A DNA stretch of 64,000 bases, from NCBI GenBank assembly GCA_951394045.1, contig OX595986.1, positions 620,001-684,000 of the forward strand, in the 5' to 3' direction. The stretch comes from Nitzschia sp. DOCU1 (lineage: Eukaryota > Bacillariophyta > Bacillariophyceae > Bacillariales > Bacillariaceae). Under the pieces are notes generated by a model, which was not told the DNA's origin, did not search any database, and saw only the letters and a list, made by a program, of their open reading frames with translations. Position 1 is the stretch's first letter; the number at the start of each line of letters is the position of its first letter. The translations under genes were made by a program, and so were the position numbers. Shown here in pieces: positions 28,687 through 37,978 of this stretch.

Positions 28687-30375
28687 CTACTGCTCGGAAG
28701 CATTCTCGTCCAAAGAAGGTTGGCTCTCGATGCGTTCTTCGATAACTCGAACATCTCCCTTCTCCGAGACTGAATACAAATCCGTCATGGAAATAGCAAG
28801 TTGCGTAGAAAGGCGGCGCTGCTTCTTGGGGCTGAAAGTAGTCAATGAGTTACGTCTCCGCTTGTGGCCCGCGGGCACGCTGTCGCCAATACTCTTGTAG
28901 AGGCGCGATCGCACCAACTCAAGGTTGGCAGATATGGAACCGCGACGAACGCGAGTCGTCTGCTGCCGGATCCATGGGTGTGTGAGGGCCGATCGAACAG
29001 AGATGCGTTGCGATGGGTCAGGGTGACACATCACACGCACAACTGCCTTGGCTTCATCAGAGATATCACCCCAGTAAGCGTCTGGGAACTCCACCACGTT
29101 ATCGCAGAAGACGGGAGGAAAACCGCAAAGCAAAATGTACAGCGTTACCCCCAGTGAAAAGATATCGGAAGCTGGCCCACAAGCACCCTTTCTACTAATC
29201 TCAGGAGGAGCATTTGTAGAGTAGGTCAAGCCTGGGGTAGAGGGAGAAGATTCTCCGTCCGTGGAGGGCGTTCCAGAGTGCAACCTTGCAACTCCGAAAT
29301 CAGCAAGTTTAACTTGAATATCTGTTTCGTCATCGTTCAAAAGAAGAATGTTCTCTGGTTTGATGTCTCGGTGGACAATTCCGTGCTCGTGAAGATCCAA
29401 AAGGGCTCGCAGTATCTGATTCGTGATACGTGCTGCTTGGGCTTCCGAGTATCTTCCTCTTCGGAAGGAGCAACGCCTCGATCCTTTACGTTTGATAGCG
29501 TGGTAGAGTTCGCCTCCTTCGCAGTACTCCGTAACCAGATGGATCTCTTCCTCCGATTCAAAGACGTCGAGCAGAGACAACACGTACGGGTTGCTTTCGA
29601 GAAGCTTCATAATCTCCCACTCGTCCAAATGTTTGCTGTCTCCGGAAGGTCCTGTCCTTCGAAGGCGTCTAGCTCGAAGCGCATCAAACTTTGAGAGGCT
29701 TTTCACGGCCACTCTTTGCCCGTCGGAGTAACGAATAGCCAAGCGGACAGTAGAGAAAGCCCCGTGCCCTATAACGCGGCACTCCGGTGCTCTCAGGTTG
29801 TACTCGTTCTCCAAGAGCCGAGAAGCATCGCAATCTGTTAACCTAACAGCCTCTTCTGGTCTACGAAATGCCGACAGAGTTAGGCGGGGCTTTCGGGGGG
29901 TCACTGGGGCAGGCAAAGAATTGCAAAGATTTCGCGTTGCAGGAGGAAGATCTTCGAGCGCCCCAACGATATGAAGGGGCTCTCTGGCAGGCTTAGCATC
30001 GCGGGTGTCAACTTCGGGCTCCATCGTCAGATGAGGGGTGCTCTCAAAAGGCTTCAGAGGTTGTCGTGATGGGCGGAAAGATCCCGAAAGATCAAGGTTA
30101 TCTGATACGTCGGCGTCCCGAAGCCGGATATCGTCCGACGTGAGCTGCGAAGATTGACACCGCACATCAACCAGTGACATCTTTGGAGCAGAGCTCGAAA
30201 TATCTTGGGAGCTCGATAAAGAACAACGGGAGGCGCCGTTTTCTTCTTCTTCGGATGACGATGAATCGGCGTCTCTCTGGGTCAATCTTTTTGAAACTAA
30301 CGATGCCGTTGCTTCCGATAAGAGCATATTGTTGCTGATGAGGTTTTCTGTAGTTGTTTTTGATTTTGTTTCCAT
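28687..30375 (-). CDS. Ser/Thr protein kinase, CAMK-like
   Basis: A 562-residue protein. The ATG at 30375 lies in a near-ideal context (CCCACCATGG) and is preferred to the longer open frame. A Ser/Glu-rich disordered N-terminus of about 190 residues precedes the kinase domain. The domain has the glycine loop G-H-G-A-F-S-T-V (203-210), Lys225 in V-A-V-K, catalytic loop H-R-D-I-K-P-E-N (335-342), D-F-G (359-361), and A-P-P-E in place of A-P-E. All catalytic residues are present, so it should be active. The basic C-terminal tail (H-K-R-R-R-N-S and P-K-K-Q-R-R) may be regulatory or nuclear-targeting. CAMK membership is inferred from the overall domain pattern; no EF hands or calmodulin site are obvious. 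Confidence 0.87.
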   Translation of the reverse strand: METKSKTTTENLISNNMLLSEATASLVSKRLTQRDADSSSSEEEENGASRCSLSSSQDISSSAPKMSLVDVRCQSSQLTSDDIRLRDADVSDNLDLSGSFRPSRQPLKPFESTPHLTMEPEVDTRDAKPAREPLHIVGALEDLPPATRNLCNSLPAPVTPRKPRLTLSAFRRPEEAVRLTDCDASRLLENEYNLRAPECRVIGHGAFSTVRLAIRYSDGQRVAVKSLSKFDALRARRLRRTGPSGDSKHLDEWEIMKLLESNPYVLSLLDVFESEEEIHLVTEYCEGGELYHAIKRKGSRRCSFRRGRYSEAQAARITNQILRALLDLHEHGIVHRDIKPENILLLNDDETDIQVKLADFGVARLHSGTPSTDGESSPSTPGLTYSTNAPPEISRKGACGPASDIFSLGVTLYILLCGFPPVFCDNVVEFPDAYWGDISDEAKAVVRVMCHPDPSQRISVRSALTHPWIRQQTTRVRRGSISANLELVRSRLYKSIGDSVPAGHKRRRNSLTTFSPKKQRRLSTQLAISMTDLYSVSEKGDVRVIEERIESQPSLDENASEQ

Positions 30376-32274
30376 GGTGGGAGTAGGGTCTGCATTGGCA
30401 TGAATGAACGCGAGGCGATTGATTTCGATCAAAAGTGGGAGCGACAAAAAGGGAGTGAGTAGACCGACTGGATATCACGTCACGATTCCGTAGGATTCAA
30501 CGGACAAGCAGTACTGGAGGTGACAAAAGTTGGACCAACACGCTTCGGATGACCTTCGGTTGGTCTTGCGCACCCATCATTCGAATGTCGGGGGAATCGA
30601 GCGCATCTCTCGTGCAGGCGAGCCGACCCTCCACCAATCAAAATTCTCCCGCGGAATTCTATTAGACCAATCATCGCTAAAAGGCCGGATGCCACGCCAT
30701 TATCGCCGACATTTTGATCGACGAGTTTCGCCGACGAGAATGTCTGCCTGCGCGCCAAAATCCAACGCACCAAAGATTTTAGATTGGCTACGACGATATC
30801 CTCTATCCAACTCTACAAAGATACGGCGGCTGTGCTTCTTCACCCACGCACTTCCAAGACCCGTCTGCAACGATAGGCGGTAGTTTTGCCGTATCTGTGA
30901 GGCCTACCATGGAGTGCAACCGCTTTGGGGTATCTGATGCTTGAACCATGTTCAGTGGCCGGCATGCCGACCCTTCAATATTTGCCATAGATGGAGAGGT
31001 TATTTTGTGCCATTGCGTCGATCGCTGTTCTTTGGAAAAACGCTTGATCGGTGAAGGGACGGAAAACGACGGACGATAACAATGGACGAAAACGACGACC
31101 CGATGGTGGATCCCATTGATAAACTCACCTTCCGGAATAACTACAGCTGATGTCGAGAAGGAAATGTAACTTGAATTTGAAAGTGGATGGTTTATCGAGA
31201 CTTTGCCCTCCATCGTTGACATGGAGGAAGACAAGGGTTGTATTTTGTTCGATTGGTTGATGTGACGATCTTTTTTCCTTCTTGTCTTGAGTGGCTCTCC
31301 CACACCCGGCCAACCCGGACAAAGACGCGAAGAAAGTTCAAGAATCCATTCACGTGGTCTTGGATACGTATACCCCACAGTACTGAATTAATCAACGTGA
31401 TAAATACCGTGGTATGGTACTCCCCAATCGTTCAAAAACAGCGCGTCTTTGGCAGTCGTGTGGCAAACTGTAATGATTGGGCCTGACACTTTGTCGTATC
31501 CGGAAGCACGAAGGCCGGCAAGATATTGGTTGTTAGCGATTGTTGACGGACGTGGCCATCCAATAAATGTAAACTACGATCGCACTTCAATGCGACATTC
31601 CATATTTATGCCGGAAGACATAGAATTTCTAGCTTTCTCCTTCTCAACGATTATGACGTCATACTATCATCGGATGATGGCTGACGTACTCCACCTCGGT
31701 ATCTTGTTGGCATTTGTTGGATCGTCGTTCATTTTCACCATGAAGTCGGGCCTCAAGCTGGCTTTTACACGAAGACGCAATAAAGGCAAGTCGTCACGAG
31801 ACTTTACACTATCCCATGCTTGACCGCATCGCTTTTGAAGCAAGGTCTGGTTAGGAAATGCTCTTGCAACAGCGCTGTGCAGCTTTTATCGCATGGATTG
31901 GATTGCTGATAAAGTTGACGGGTTACTCTTCCAAAAAGAGTTTGGAAGTCCAACGTTGCGCAAGGATATCGATTGTAAGGCTTTCTCCAAGGCCAACAAT
32001 CATTCTCCTTTTCTCGGTGGCAATGCTGATGCGAGCATGATTTGAAATTCTTCAACGAAGGATTCTAATAGCTAGAGGGGAGATTTAGTAATAAAGGAAT
32101 TGGGTGTCAAGGCAGTCTCCCACTTAAGCACTAAAATCGTGAGGGAAGTGCATTTTTGTTTTGGTATCCACTTTACTTCATTGTTTTCTGCAGGCATTTT
32201 GTATTTTATATAATATTATCAACTTTTAGTCAAGATCAATCCCAAAAGCTCGGTCTCCCCCAGCTACTGGCCGC
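30376..32274. other. 1.9-kb region without a well-supported gene
   Basis: A CRE-like ACGTCA is at 30477-30482, about 100 bp upstream of the kinase start, and a perfect TGACGTCA at 31654-31661. Two weak coding candidates exist. One is a minus-strand frame from an ATG at 31222 to 30803 (140 residues) with a possible 104-nt intron inside. The other is a plus-strand frame from 31608 to 31823 (71 residues) with one hydrophobic segment (L-H-L-G-I-L-L-A-F-V-G-S-S-F-I-F). Neither resembles a known family. Confidence 0.35.
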
Positions 32275-33936
32275 TTACTCACGTAACGAAACGGCCGCCG
32301 AGCCTCCAGTTCCTACAACAGACTCATCACTACGCGCTTCGTCTCCGACAATCACAGAATCGTCGTCCGAGTCCGATAAATCATAAGCCGCTATGCGAGC
32401 TAGCTTCATCGTGAGAGCGTTGGCTTTTCGGGTAGGAACCATTACTGTAGCGCTCGATTCAATGGGGCTTGCTGAGCGTATGGTTCCCGAGTTTGACAGG
32501 TGTTGGATTGATGTCATCAGGGACGCCAAATTTTCCACTTGCTCCCGGAGCTGTTTGGCCTCCTTCGTTGAGGCATCGCGCTCAGCCTCCTTCCGTTGGA
32601 GTCTACAAGCCAGTTCATTGCTCTTCAGTGTGGTTTTTACGAGTTTCAAACTTGTTTGCTCGAGGGCAGTTTTAGTTTCCCCGAGAACGACTTGGAGATT
32701 AGAGATCTCCTTGGCCATTGTTGAGATTTGATCATCGAAATCATGTCCTTGGCCCTTGATCACGTTTTCAAGAAGGTTGATTCGATTTGCTTGTTTGGTA
32801 TTTTCTTCTTCTAGAGCGGCTTTTCTGTCGTTCAAATTCTTGATAAGCATATTCATCTTCGTTTTCTCGGCTTCAAAGTCTTCTTTGATATCGGCGGTCC
32901 TCGATCCGTAGGTTTCGGACAATTGGCATACTTTCTCACCGAAAGTCACTTCCAAGTTCTTCATTTTCATCAAGACGTCCTTGAGTTCAGCGTCCTTGGC
33001 CTCAAGATCTTTCTTGGTCTTGCTCTCCTCAAAAAGTTTTTCAGATTGCATCTTGAGTGATTTTTCAAGCAAGTCAATCTTTTTCTGTTTGGTCGCGAGC
33101 GTTGCTTCAAGATTCGTAATGGTCTCTTCAAGCTTGGCCTCAGTGTTCCGGTGTTGGGTTGCGAGTTCGTCAATTGCGCCTTCCATTTGCGCTTCAAACT
33201 CTTCCATCTGTTTGTTGTGAGCAAGCTCGGCCCAGTGCCTTGCAGAAGCGGAAGCGGAACAGAGCCATCCTCCTCGGTCCAGATAGGAGACTGTTGCAAC
33301 ACGGAGCGCAGTATTGGTTTGACCTCTGGCAAAGTCCATGGGAACTCTGCCAAAGGCATCTTTGACCATCATGGCTTCAGGAAAGGAACTCAAAAGGACC
33401 ATCATGGCATCTTCGCACATGCCGAATTTGGCCGCAAGGTGAAGTGGAAGCATCCTGTCCGTATTCTCCACCATGTGGATGGAACCAGGGAAGACGCTCA
33501 GTAGACACGCAATTACATCAGCAGAAGCATCATTGGCGCATGCAATGTGAAGTGGGAGAGATCCACCTTCTCCTCTTCGTTTGACTGCTTCCATGTTGTG
33601 CTTGAGGATCGTGTCAAGGAGGCTTTGAGGGGGTTGTTTCTTGCATGCCTCGTGGAGCAAGAAATTGCTCCCCGACTCGCTCACTGCGAAACGGAAAGAA
33701 CAGAGTTTCGGTTTTTCAGTGATCCTCTGCATGACCTCCTCCCACCGGCGCTTCTGAATCACTTTGAGAATACCAAAGTCTTCATCTTCGTTCGTGCACG
33801 TGTCCGACAAGCTCACGCCCGAATGGATCGTTGGAAGTTCGTCTAAAAGCACCGTCTCGAAACCATCATGCTTTGTGGCGGCGCCTTGGGCCATCAAGTC
33901 CTTGATGGCCTCAGCAGTTTTGATAACCGGATGCAT
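32275..33936 (-). CDS. ankyrin-repeat/coiled-coil protein 2
   Basis: A 553-residue protein from the ATG at 33936. The ankyrin module spans about residues 57-205: R-R-W-E-E-V-M-Q-R-I, L-L-H-E-A-C, L-P-L-H-I-A-C, L-P-L-H-L-A-A-K-F-G, V-P-M-D-F-A. A long coiled coil runs from about 235 to 475, and the tail is Ser/Asp-rich. It shares module order with the proteins at 21.8, 38.0 and 42.3 kb. No membrane segment or signal peptide is seen. It is intronless, like its paralogues. Confidence 0.85.
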   Translation of the reverse strand: MHPVIKTAEAIKDLMAQGAATKHDGFETVLLDELPTIHSGVSLSDTCTNEDEDFGILKVIQKRRWEEVMQRITEKPKLCSFRFAVSESGSNFLLHEACKKQPPQSLLDTILKHNMEAVKRRGEGGSLPLHIACANDASADVIACLLSVFPGSIHMVENTDRMLPLHLAAKFGMCEDAMMVLLSSFPEAMMVKDAFGRVPMDFARGQTNTALRVATVSYLDRGGWLCSASASARHWAELAHNKQMEEFEAQMEGAIDELATQHRNTEAKLEETITNLEATLATKQKKIDLLEKSLKMQSEKLFEESKTKKDLEAKDAELKDVLMKMKNLEVTFGEKVCQLSETYGSRTADIKEDFEAEKTKMNMLIKNLNDRKAALEEENTKQANRINLLENVIKGQGHDFDDQISTMAKEISNLQVVLGETKTALEQTSLKLVKTTLKSNELACRLQRKEAERDASTKEAKQLREQVENLASLMTSIQHLSNSGTIRSASPIESSATVMVPTRKANALTMKLARIAAYDLSDSDDDSVIVGDEARSDESVVGTGGSAAVSLRE

Positions 33937-34718
33937 TTTGGGTTAAGAAGGTGTTTTTGAAGGAAGAAGAGATGCATTGATTTGTGAGGGGTGGAACGAG
34001 GTCATTACGTTTCGACGAAATCTGTGATCGGTACTTTCTGCCGACCGCAATCTATTTGTTTAACAACAATTAGGGCCTGGTTCGCTAATTACCATCCTCA
34101 ACGGAATCTATCAACGGCTCTAATAGTGATATCGCGATCGCCCAATCCTCCGTTGGAGGCAGCTCGCGCCAGCCGAGCTGCACTTTGTGGCGGCAAAGTC
34201 ACAGACCGCCTTCTGACGAAACAATCCCCGTTTGTAAGAGGTTACTTTACCGGAGATTTGTCCTGTCGCTTAAAGCGATGTGATAGAGACGTATGGTTGC
34301 TTTTTGAATGTCGGACGCCTGAATATGGGGTCAACTTTTGGCTTGTGGACGAAGGAGAGCCGACGACAGCCACTGTAGTATGATGTGCGTGGCGGTCCGA
34401 ACTCCTCGGACTCGTCAACCAAACTTAGAGAGCTCTTAGCCCAATCACAAATACCAGGTCCTCAAAAATCAATCATAGTAAGCGGTATGTGGACTAGGGC
34501 TTTTATTTGATGCAAAACAAGAGTACCGTAGACACAATCCCAAACCATTATAACGCATTTTAATTAACTCAACTCATAACAAGGCGATTTCAGTCACGAA
34601 AAAACATTGGCTGCTGCAGTCCGAGGAGCTTCATGCATCAACCTGCACCACTGCATGTGGACATATACATACGTTGCTGCTTTTAATGGAGAACTCATTC
34701 GTTCTCCATCGAAAGCAC
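33937..34718. other. intergenic, nothing recognised
   Basis: About 780 bp between the start of ankyrin protein 2 and the stop of the coiled-coil protein. Presumed promoter plus 3' UTR. A 130-codon frame at 33991-34383 has no family resemblance. Confidence 0.45.
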
Positions 34719-36050
34719 TTATGACGATAGATCTGAGTCAATACCACTGTTCTTTCCTTTCAAGATATCCTTGATAAGAGCAAGTTGGGTGTCTCTTTTC
34801 TCAAGCTGCCGTCGCAACTCTTCGACTTCTTCATTCGTTTCACCGTGGCATATTGTCTTCTTACTCAACCGTTTCATGGCAGTTTTCATTCGGGCATTCA
34901 TTCCCGTCAGAGTCTCAACCCGTTTTCTCTCGACAGCCAGGAGCGTCTGAGATTGTGATTCGGATGCCTCCAAAGGCTGACCCCTCTTGCTATCCAGCTC
35001 TGACCTTTTCTTTTCAAGTTCGAGTTCGATCATTTTGTTTCGAGCGTTTTGAGCCTCCAGTTGCTGCGTTCTTTCATGAAGCTGGTGCTCTAGATCTCGA
35101 ATTTTTGTGTTTGCTTCTTCCATGTACCTATCACAATGCGCCTCACGTTCATCCATTGATGTTCCCAAGGTTGCGCATGTTGCTTGGAGCTTTGAGATGT
35201 CTCTGCGTAGAGCTCTTTCTGTGTCTTTTTGAATTTGACTATCGTGATTCACTCCATCCACTGCAGTATCGAAGGCTTCTAGCCGCAGGCCTCTTTGCTT
35301 TTCTAGCTGACTTACAAAAATTTGCTCCTGCATTGCCAGCTTGGATTCGAGAGCCAGAATTCTGTGCTGGTATTCATTGCATTCTGTTTCATGGATTCTT
35401 TGCATAGCCACGAGCTTGACCTCGAGGTCCTTGGATTTTTGTTTCTCCCGTTTCAGTTTTGTCTCTAGTTCCTTGGTATCAGACGCCACTGAGTCTTCGT
35501 CTTCGGATGCGACTCTATGCCGGCTCGTGATTGAGTGGTGCTTGGAACGCGAGCCATGGAAACCTTCCAAAACATCCTTGATTTGGAGTTTCTCCATGAT
35601 TCTGGAGATGTAGCTTTCTCGTTCATTATGGATGGAATCGGCGGTTTCGGAGAACGAATCGAGCTCGTCGATCGAACCAAATACATCGCTGCTGAACGAA
35701 AGCTCATCGATTTCCGCTCCGGAATCATGGGGATCTTCCACAAATTTGTTCCTGCCCTTGGATGAGAAGGACCTTCGGCGACGGCTAGGGGTGCTGTATC
35801 GTTCTTCCATGTCAATGATATCATCTGGGCTTTCTGTTTCACTGGTTGAACGGATAATACTAAGATTGGCATCCCCGTCGACAACGACTTCATTGTTCCC
35901 CGCCAAAGGCGAGGTAGGAGTTTTGCTTCTGTCCCTACCAGCCCTACCCCGACTCTTTGTTCGGCTTCGGGATTGGGCCGCCTTGTTGGAAAAGGTTGCC
36001 GTCATCAACGGGCTGCTTGATTGTGATCGACATTTAGACACGGATCTCAT
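34719..36050 (-). CDS. coiled-coil protein without ankyrin repeats
   Basis: A 443-residue protein from the ATG at 36050. The N-terminal 60 residues are Ser/Arg-rich (S-R-S-R-T-K-S-R-G-R-A-G-R-D-R-S-K). An acidic Ser-rich part follows (E-I-D-E-L-S-F-S-S-D-V-F). Residues about 190-430 are nearly continuous coiled coil. It lies among the ankyrin/coiled-coil paralogues on the same strand and its coiled coil has similar composition. It could be a relative that lost or never had the ankyrin module, but no direct homology is visible by eye. Confidence 0.75.
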   Translation of the reverse strand: MRSVSKCRSQSSSPLMTATFSNKAAQSRSRTKSRGRAGRDRSKTPTSPLAGNNEVVVDGDANLSIIRSTSETESPDDIIDMEERYSTPSRRRRSFSSKGRNKFVEDPHDSGAEIDELSFSSDVFGSIDELDSFSETADSIHNERESYISRIMEKLQIKDVLEGFHGSRSKHHSITSRHRVASEDEDSVASDTKELETKLKREKQKSKDLEVKLVAMQRIHETECNEYQHRILALESKLAMQEQIFVSQLEKQRGLRLEAFDTAVDGVNHDSQIQKDTERALRRDISKLQATCATLGTSMDEREAHCDRYMEEANTKIRDLEHQLHERTQQLEAQNARNKMIELELEKKRSELDSKRGQPLEASESQSQTLLAVERKRVETLTGMNARMKTAMKRLSKKTICHGETNEEVEELRRQLEKRDTQLALIKDILKGKNSGIDSDLSS

Positions 36051-36597
36051 CGTGAATAGCTCAGATGTTCAATTCGGTTTTGCGTTGATGAGTTGAAAGC
36101 TAGCGCGAACTGAAAGGCTGAATTTTGGGGCCACCGAATCGTATGAAGTTTCGAAATCGCAAAAGCGAATCGGAGAAAAATCTTACTATGGATAAACAAT
36201 TTTCTTCCGCATACATCTGACATGATGGTGACTATGCCCACCGCAATGGCAGCTGCCACTTGTTCCCTCTTGGAGCAGCCAAACGCAATCGTCGATAAGG
36301 GCTCAACACGAAGATGAAATTTACCATGGGGCGGGAGCGTTGGGAATGCTCGCCGACCGGCCGGGCTGGCGATATGCGCTTGATTTTTGTATTGCCCCGT
36401 CGAGCGTGTCAACTCGTCGAAGGTGTCGAGCCTGGTTTCTTCGTACGTACATTCGGACAGACAATTTGATCCAACCGCCGCCGAGCGGCATCTCATCATT
36501 TCGTTCATCGCATCACAGCCCATACTTGTTGCAGCCATTAGCTTCCCACCATGGTCTGGAATCCCATAGATTTTGATATATCTACTCCTTGAAAGAA
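36051..36597. other. divergent intergenic region
   Basis: About 550 bp between the coiled-coil protein start (-) and the RNA cyclase start (+). It should hold both promoters. No gene or repeat is supported. Confidence 0.4.
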
Positions 36598-37734
36598 ATG
36601 ATTGCATTAGATGGATCTTATGGCGAGGGTGGTGGGCAAATCCTTCGCAATGCCGCCGCTTACGCCGCCATTCTCCGCAGAGATCTTTGCATCACAAAGA
36701 TCCGAGCAGGTCGGTCAACGCCGGGTATCCGACGCCAACATCTCGTTGGCTTAGAGCTGTTAGCAAGTTGCTGTGGTGGAACGCTCGAAGGCGGACATGT
36801 AGGCTCGCAAGAAATTGTGTTTCGGGTACCTCCCCAGAATGTGGAAAAGGAATCTAAGAAACCGAGAACGTTGACTGGAGATACGCAGACGGCTGGTTCC
36901 ATTTGCCTGCTCCTACAGGCGGCTCTTCCATTTGCCCTTCTGGGTAGCGAATCGCCGATACGTTGGATACTCAAGGGTGGCACGAACGCCACCATGGCAC
37001 CACAATATGACTACTGGGAATCGCTCTTTCTTCCCACTCTTCAAGTTAAACTGGGCCTGAAACCCGAAAACGTCCAGGCCGACGTTGTACGACGGGGATT
37101 CTTTCCTCGAGGAGGAGGCGAAGTACATGTCGAAACTATCCCTATAGATGGCACGATACCACCCGTATTGCTGACTGAACGAGGTGACTTGACGGGTGTT
37201 GAAATTCGATCGTTTTATGCCGGGAAGTGTCCTCGAAACGTTGCCACTCGAATGGCGTACGCTGCGAAAAACTACCTGGACGCTCATCTAGGAAGTGGGG
37301 TCAAGATTTCTGTGAACATTGTCTTTGAAGAGCCGGCTGTGGCTAGTGGGTCGGGTGTCCTGATTATTGCAATGACTTCGACTGGGTGCCGGCTGGGAGG
37401 ATCTGCATTGGGGTCTCCCAAGATTGCACCGAACGATGTTGGCATCCAAGCGGCGCAGCATTTATGTGCGACTCTTGACGATGGGGGATGTGTCGATGAA
37501 TACCTCCAGGACCAGCTGGTCGTGTACATGGCACTAGCTAAAGGGACATCCGAAATTATTACAGGCTCGATGACGCTGCATACTCAAACGGCGATTTGGA
37601 CGGCAGAACAGTGTTGCGGCGCAGTATTTCATGTTGAACGACTCGGCGAAAAAGAAGCAGCTGCTCCGGATGCAGAAGGACGAATTTCGGGTCGCCATAG
37701 AATTCGCTGTACGGGTATTGGCTTTTCGCGATGA
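36598..37734 (+). CDS. RTCA: RNA 3'-terminal phosphate cyclase
   Basis: A 378-residue protein. The ATG at 36598 starts M-I-A-L-D-G-S-Y-G-E-G-G-G-Q-I-L-R, the conserved N-terminal signature; the open frame three codons upstream begins with TTG. The enzyme converts a 3'-phosphate on RNA to a 2',3'-cyclic phosphate through a covalent AMP intermediate. The nucleophilic histidine is present as His328 in S-M-T-L-H-T-Q-T-A-I. Also conserved are R-A-G-R-S-T-P-G-I-R-R-Q-H, P-R-G-G-G-E-V and D-E-Y-L-Q-D-Q-L-V-V-Y-M-A-L. This is the catalytic class rather than the Rcl1 ribosome-biogenesis class, which lacks that His. It lies on the opposite strand inside the minus-strand coiled-coil cluster. Confidence 0.94.
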   Translation: MIALDGSYGEGGGQILRNAAAYAAILRRDLCITKIRAGRSTPGIRRQHLVGLELLASCCGGTLEGGHVGSQEIVFRVPPQNVEKESKKPRTLTGDTQTAGSICLLLQAALPFALLGSESPIRWILKGGTNATMAPQYDYWESLFLPTLQVKLGLKPENVQADVVRRGFFPRGGGEVHVETIPIDGTIPPVLLTERGDLTGVEIRSFYAGKCPRNVATRMAYAAKNYLDAHLGSGVKISVNIVFEEPAVASGSGVLIIAMTSTGCRLGGSALGSPKIAPNDVGIQAAQHLCATLDDGGCVDEYLQDQLVVYMALAKGTSEIITGSMTLHTQTAIWTAEQCCGAVFHVERLGEKEAAAPDAEGRISGRHRIRCTGIGFSR

Positions 37735-37860
37735 CGCGCCTCGAGTATGGAGAATGGTTACTACTTGGCGCGATGGAAATGGGGCAGACATCAATCAGCC
37801 GCCGCTACGTAGTGTCAAGAAGGATGCTGCGATGGCTGTCATAGAAGGAGGTGGACCAAG

Positions 37861-37876
37861 GTACTACCGGTAGTAC
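37861..37876. repeat. perfect 16-bp palindrome between converging genes
   Basis: GTACTACCGGTAGTAC is its own reverse complement. It lies in the 240-bp gap between the convergent RNA cyclase and ankyrin protein 3 genes. The core CTACCGGTAG also occurs at 5018-5027. The same gap holds a TGTGTTTGTG-rich run at about 37930-37962. Confidence 0.7.
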
Positions 37877-37978
37877 GCTAGGGTGGGTAGGTGTGATTTG
37901 CTCTAAAGTACAGTTCATTATTATGCTTATACAGTGTGTTTGTGTTGTGTTTGTGTGTGTTCATTTTTGGTCTAGTCT

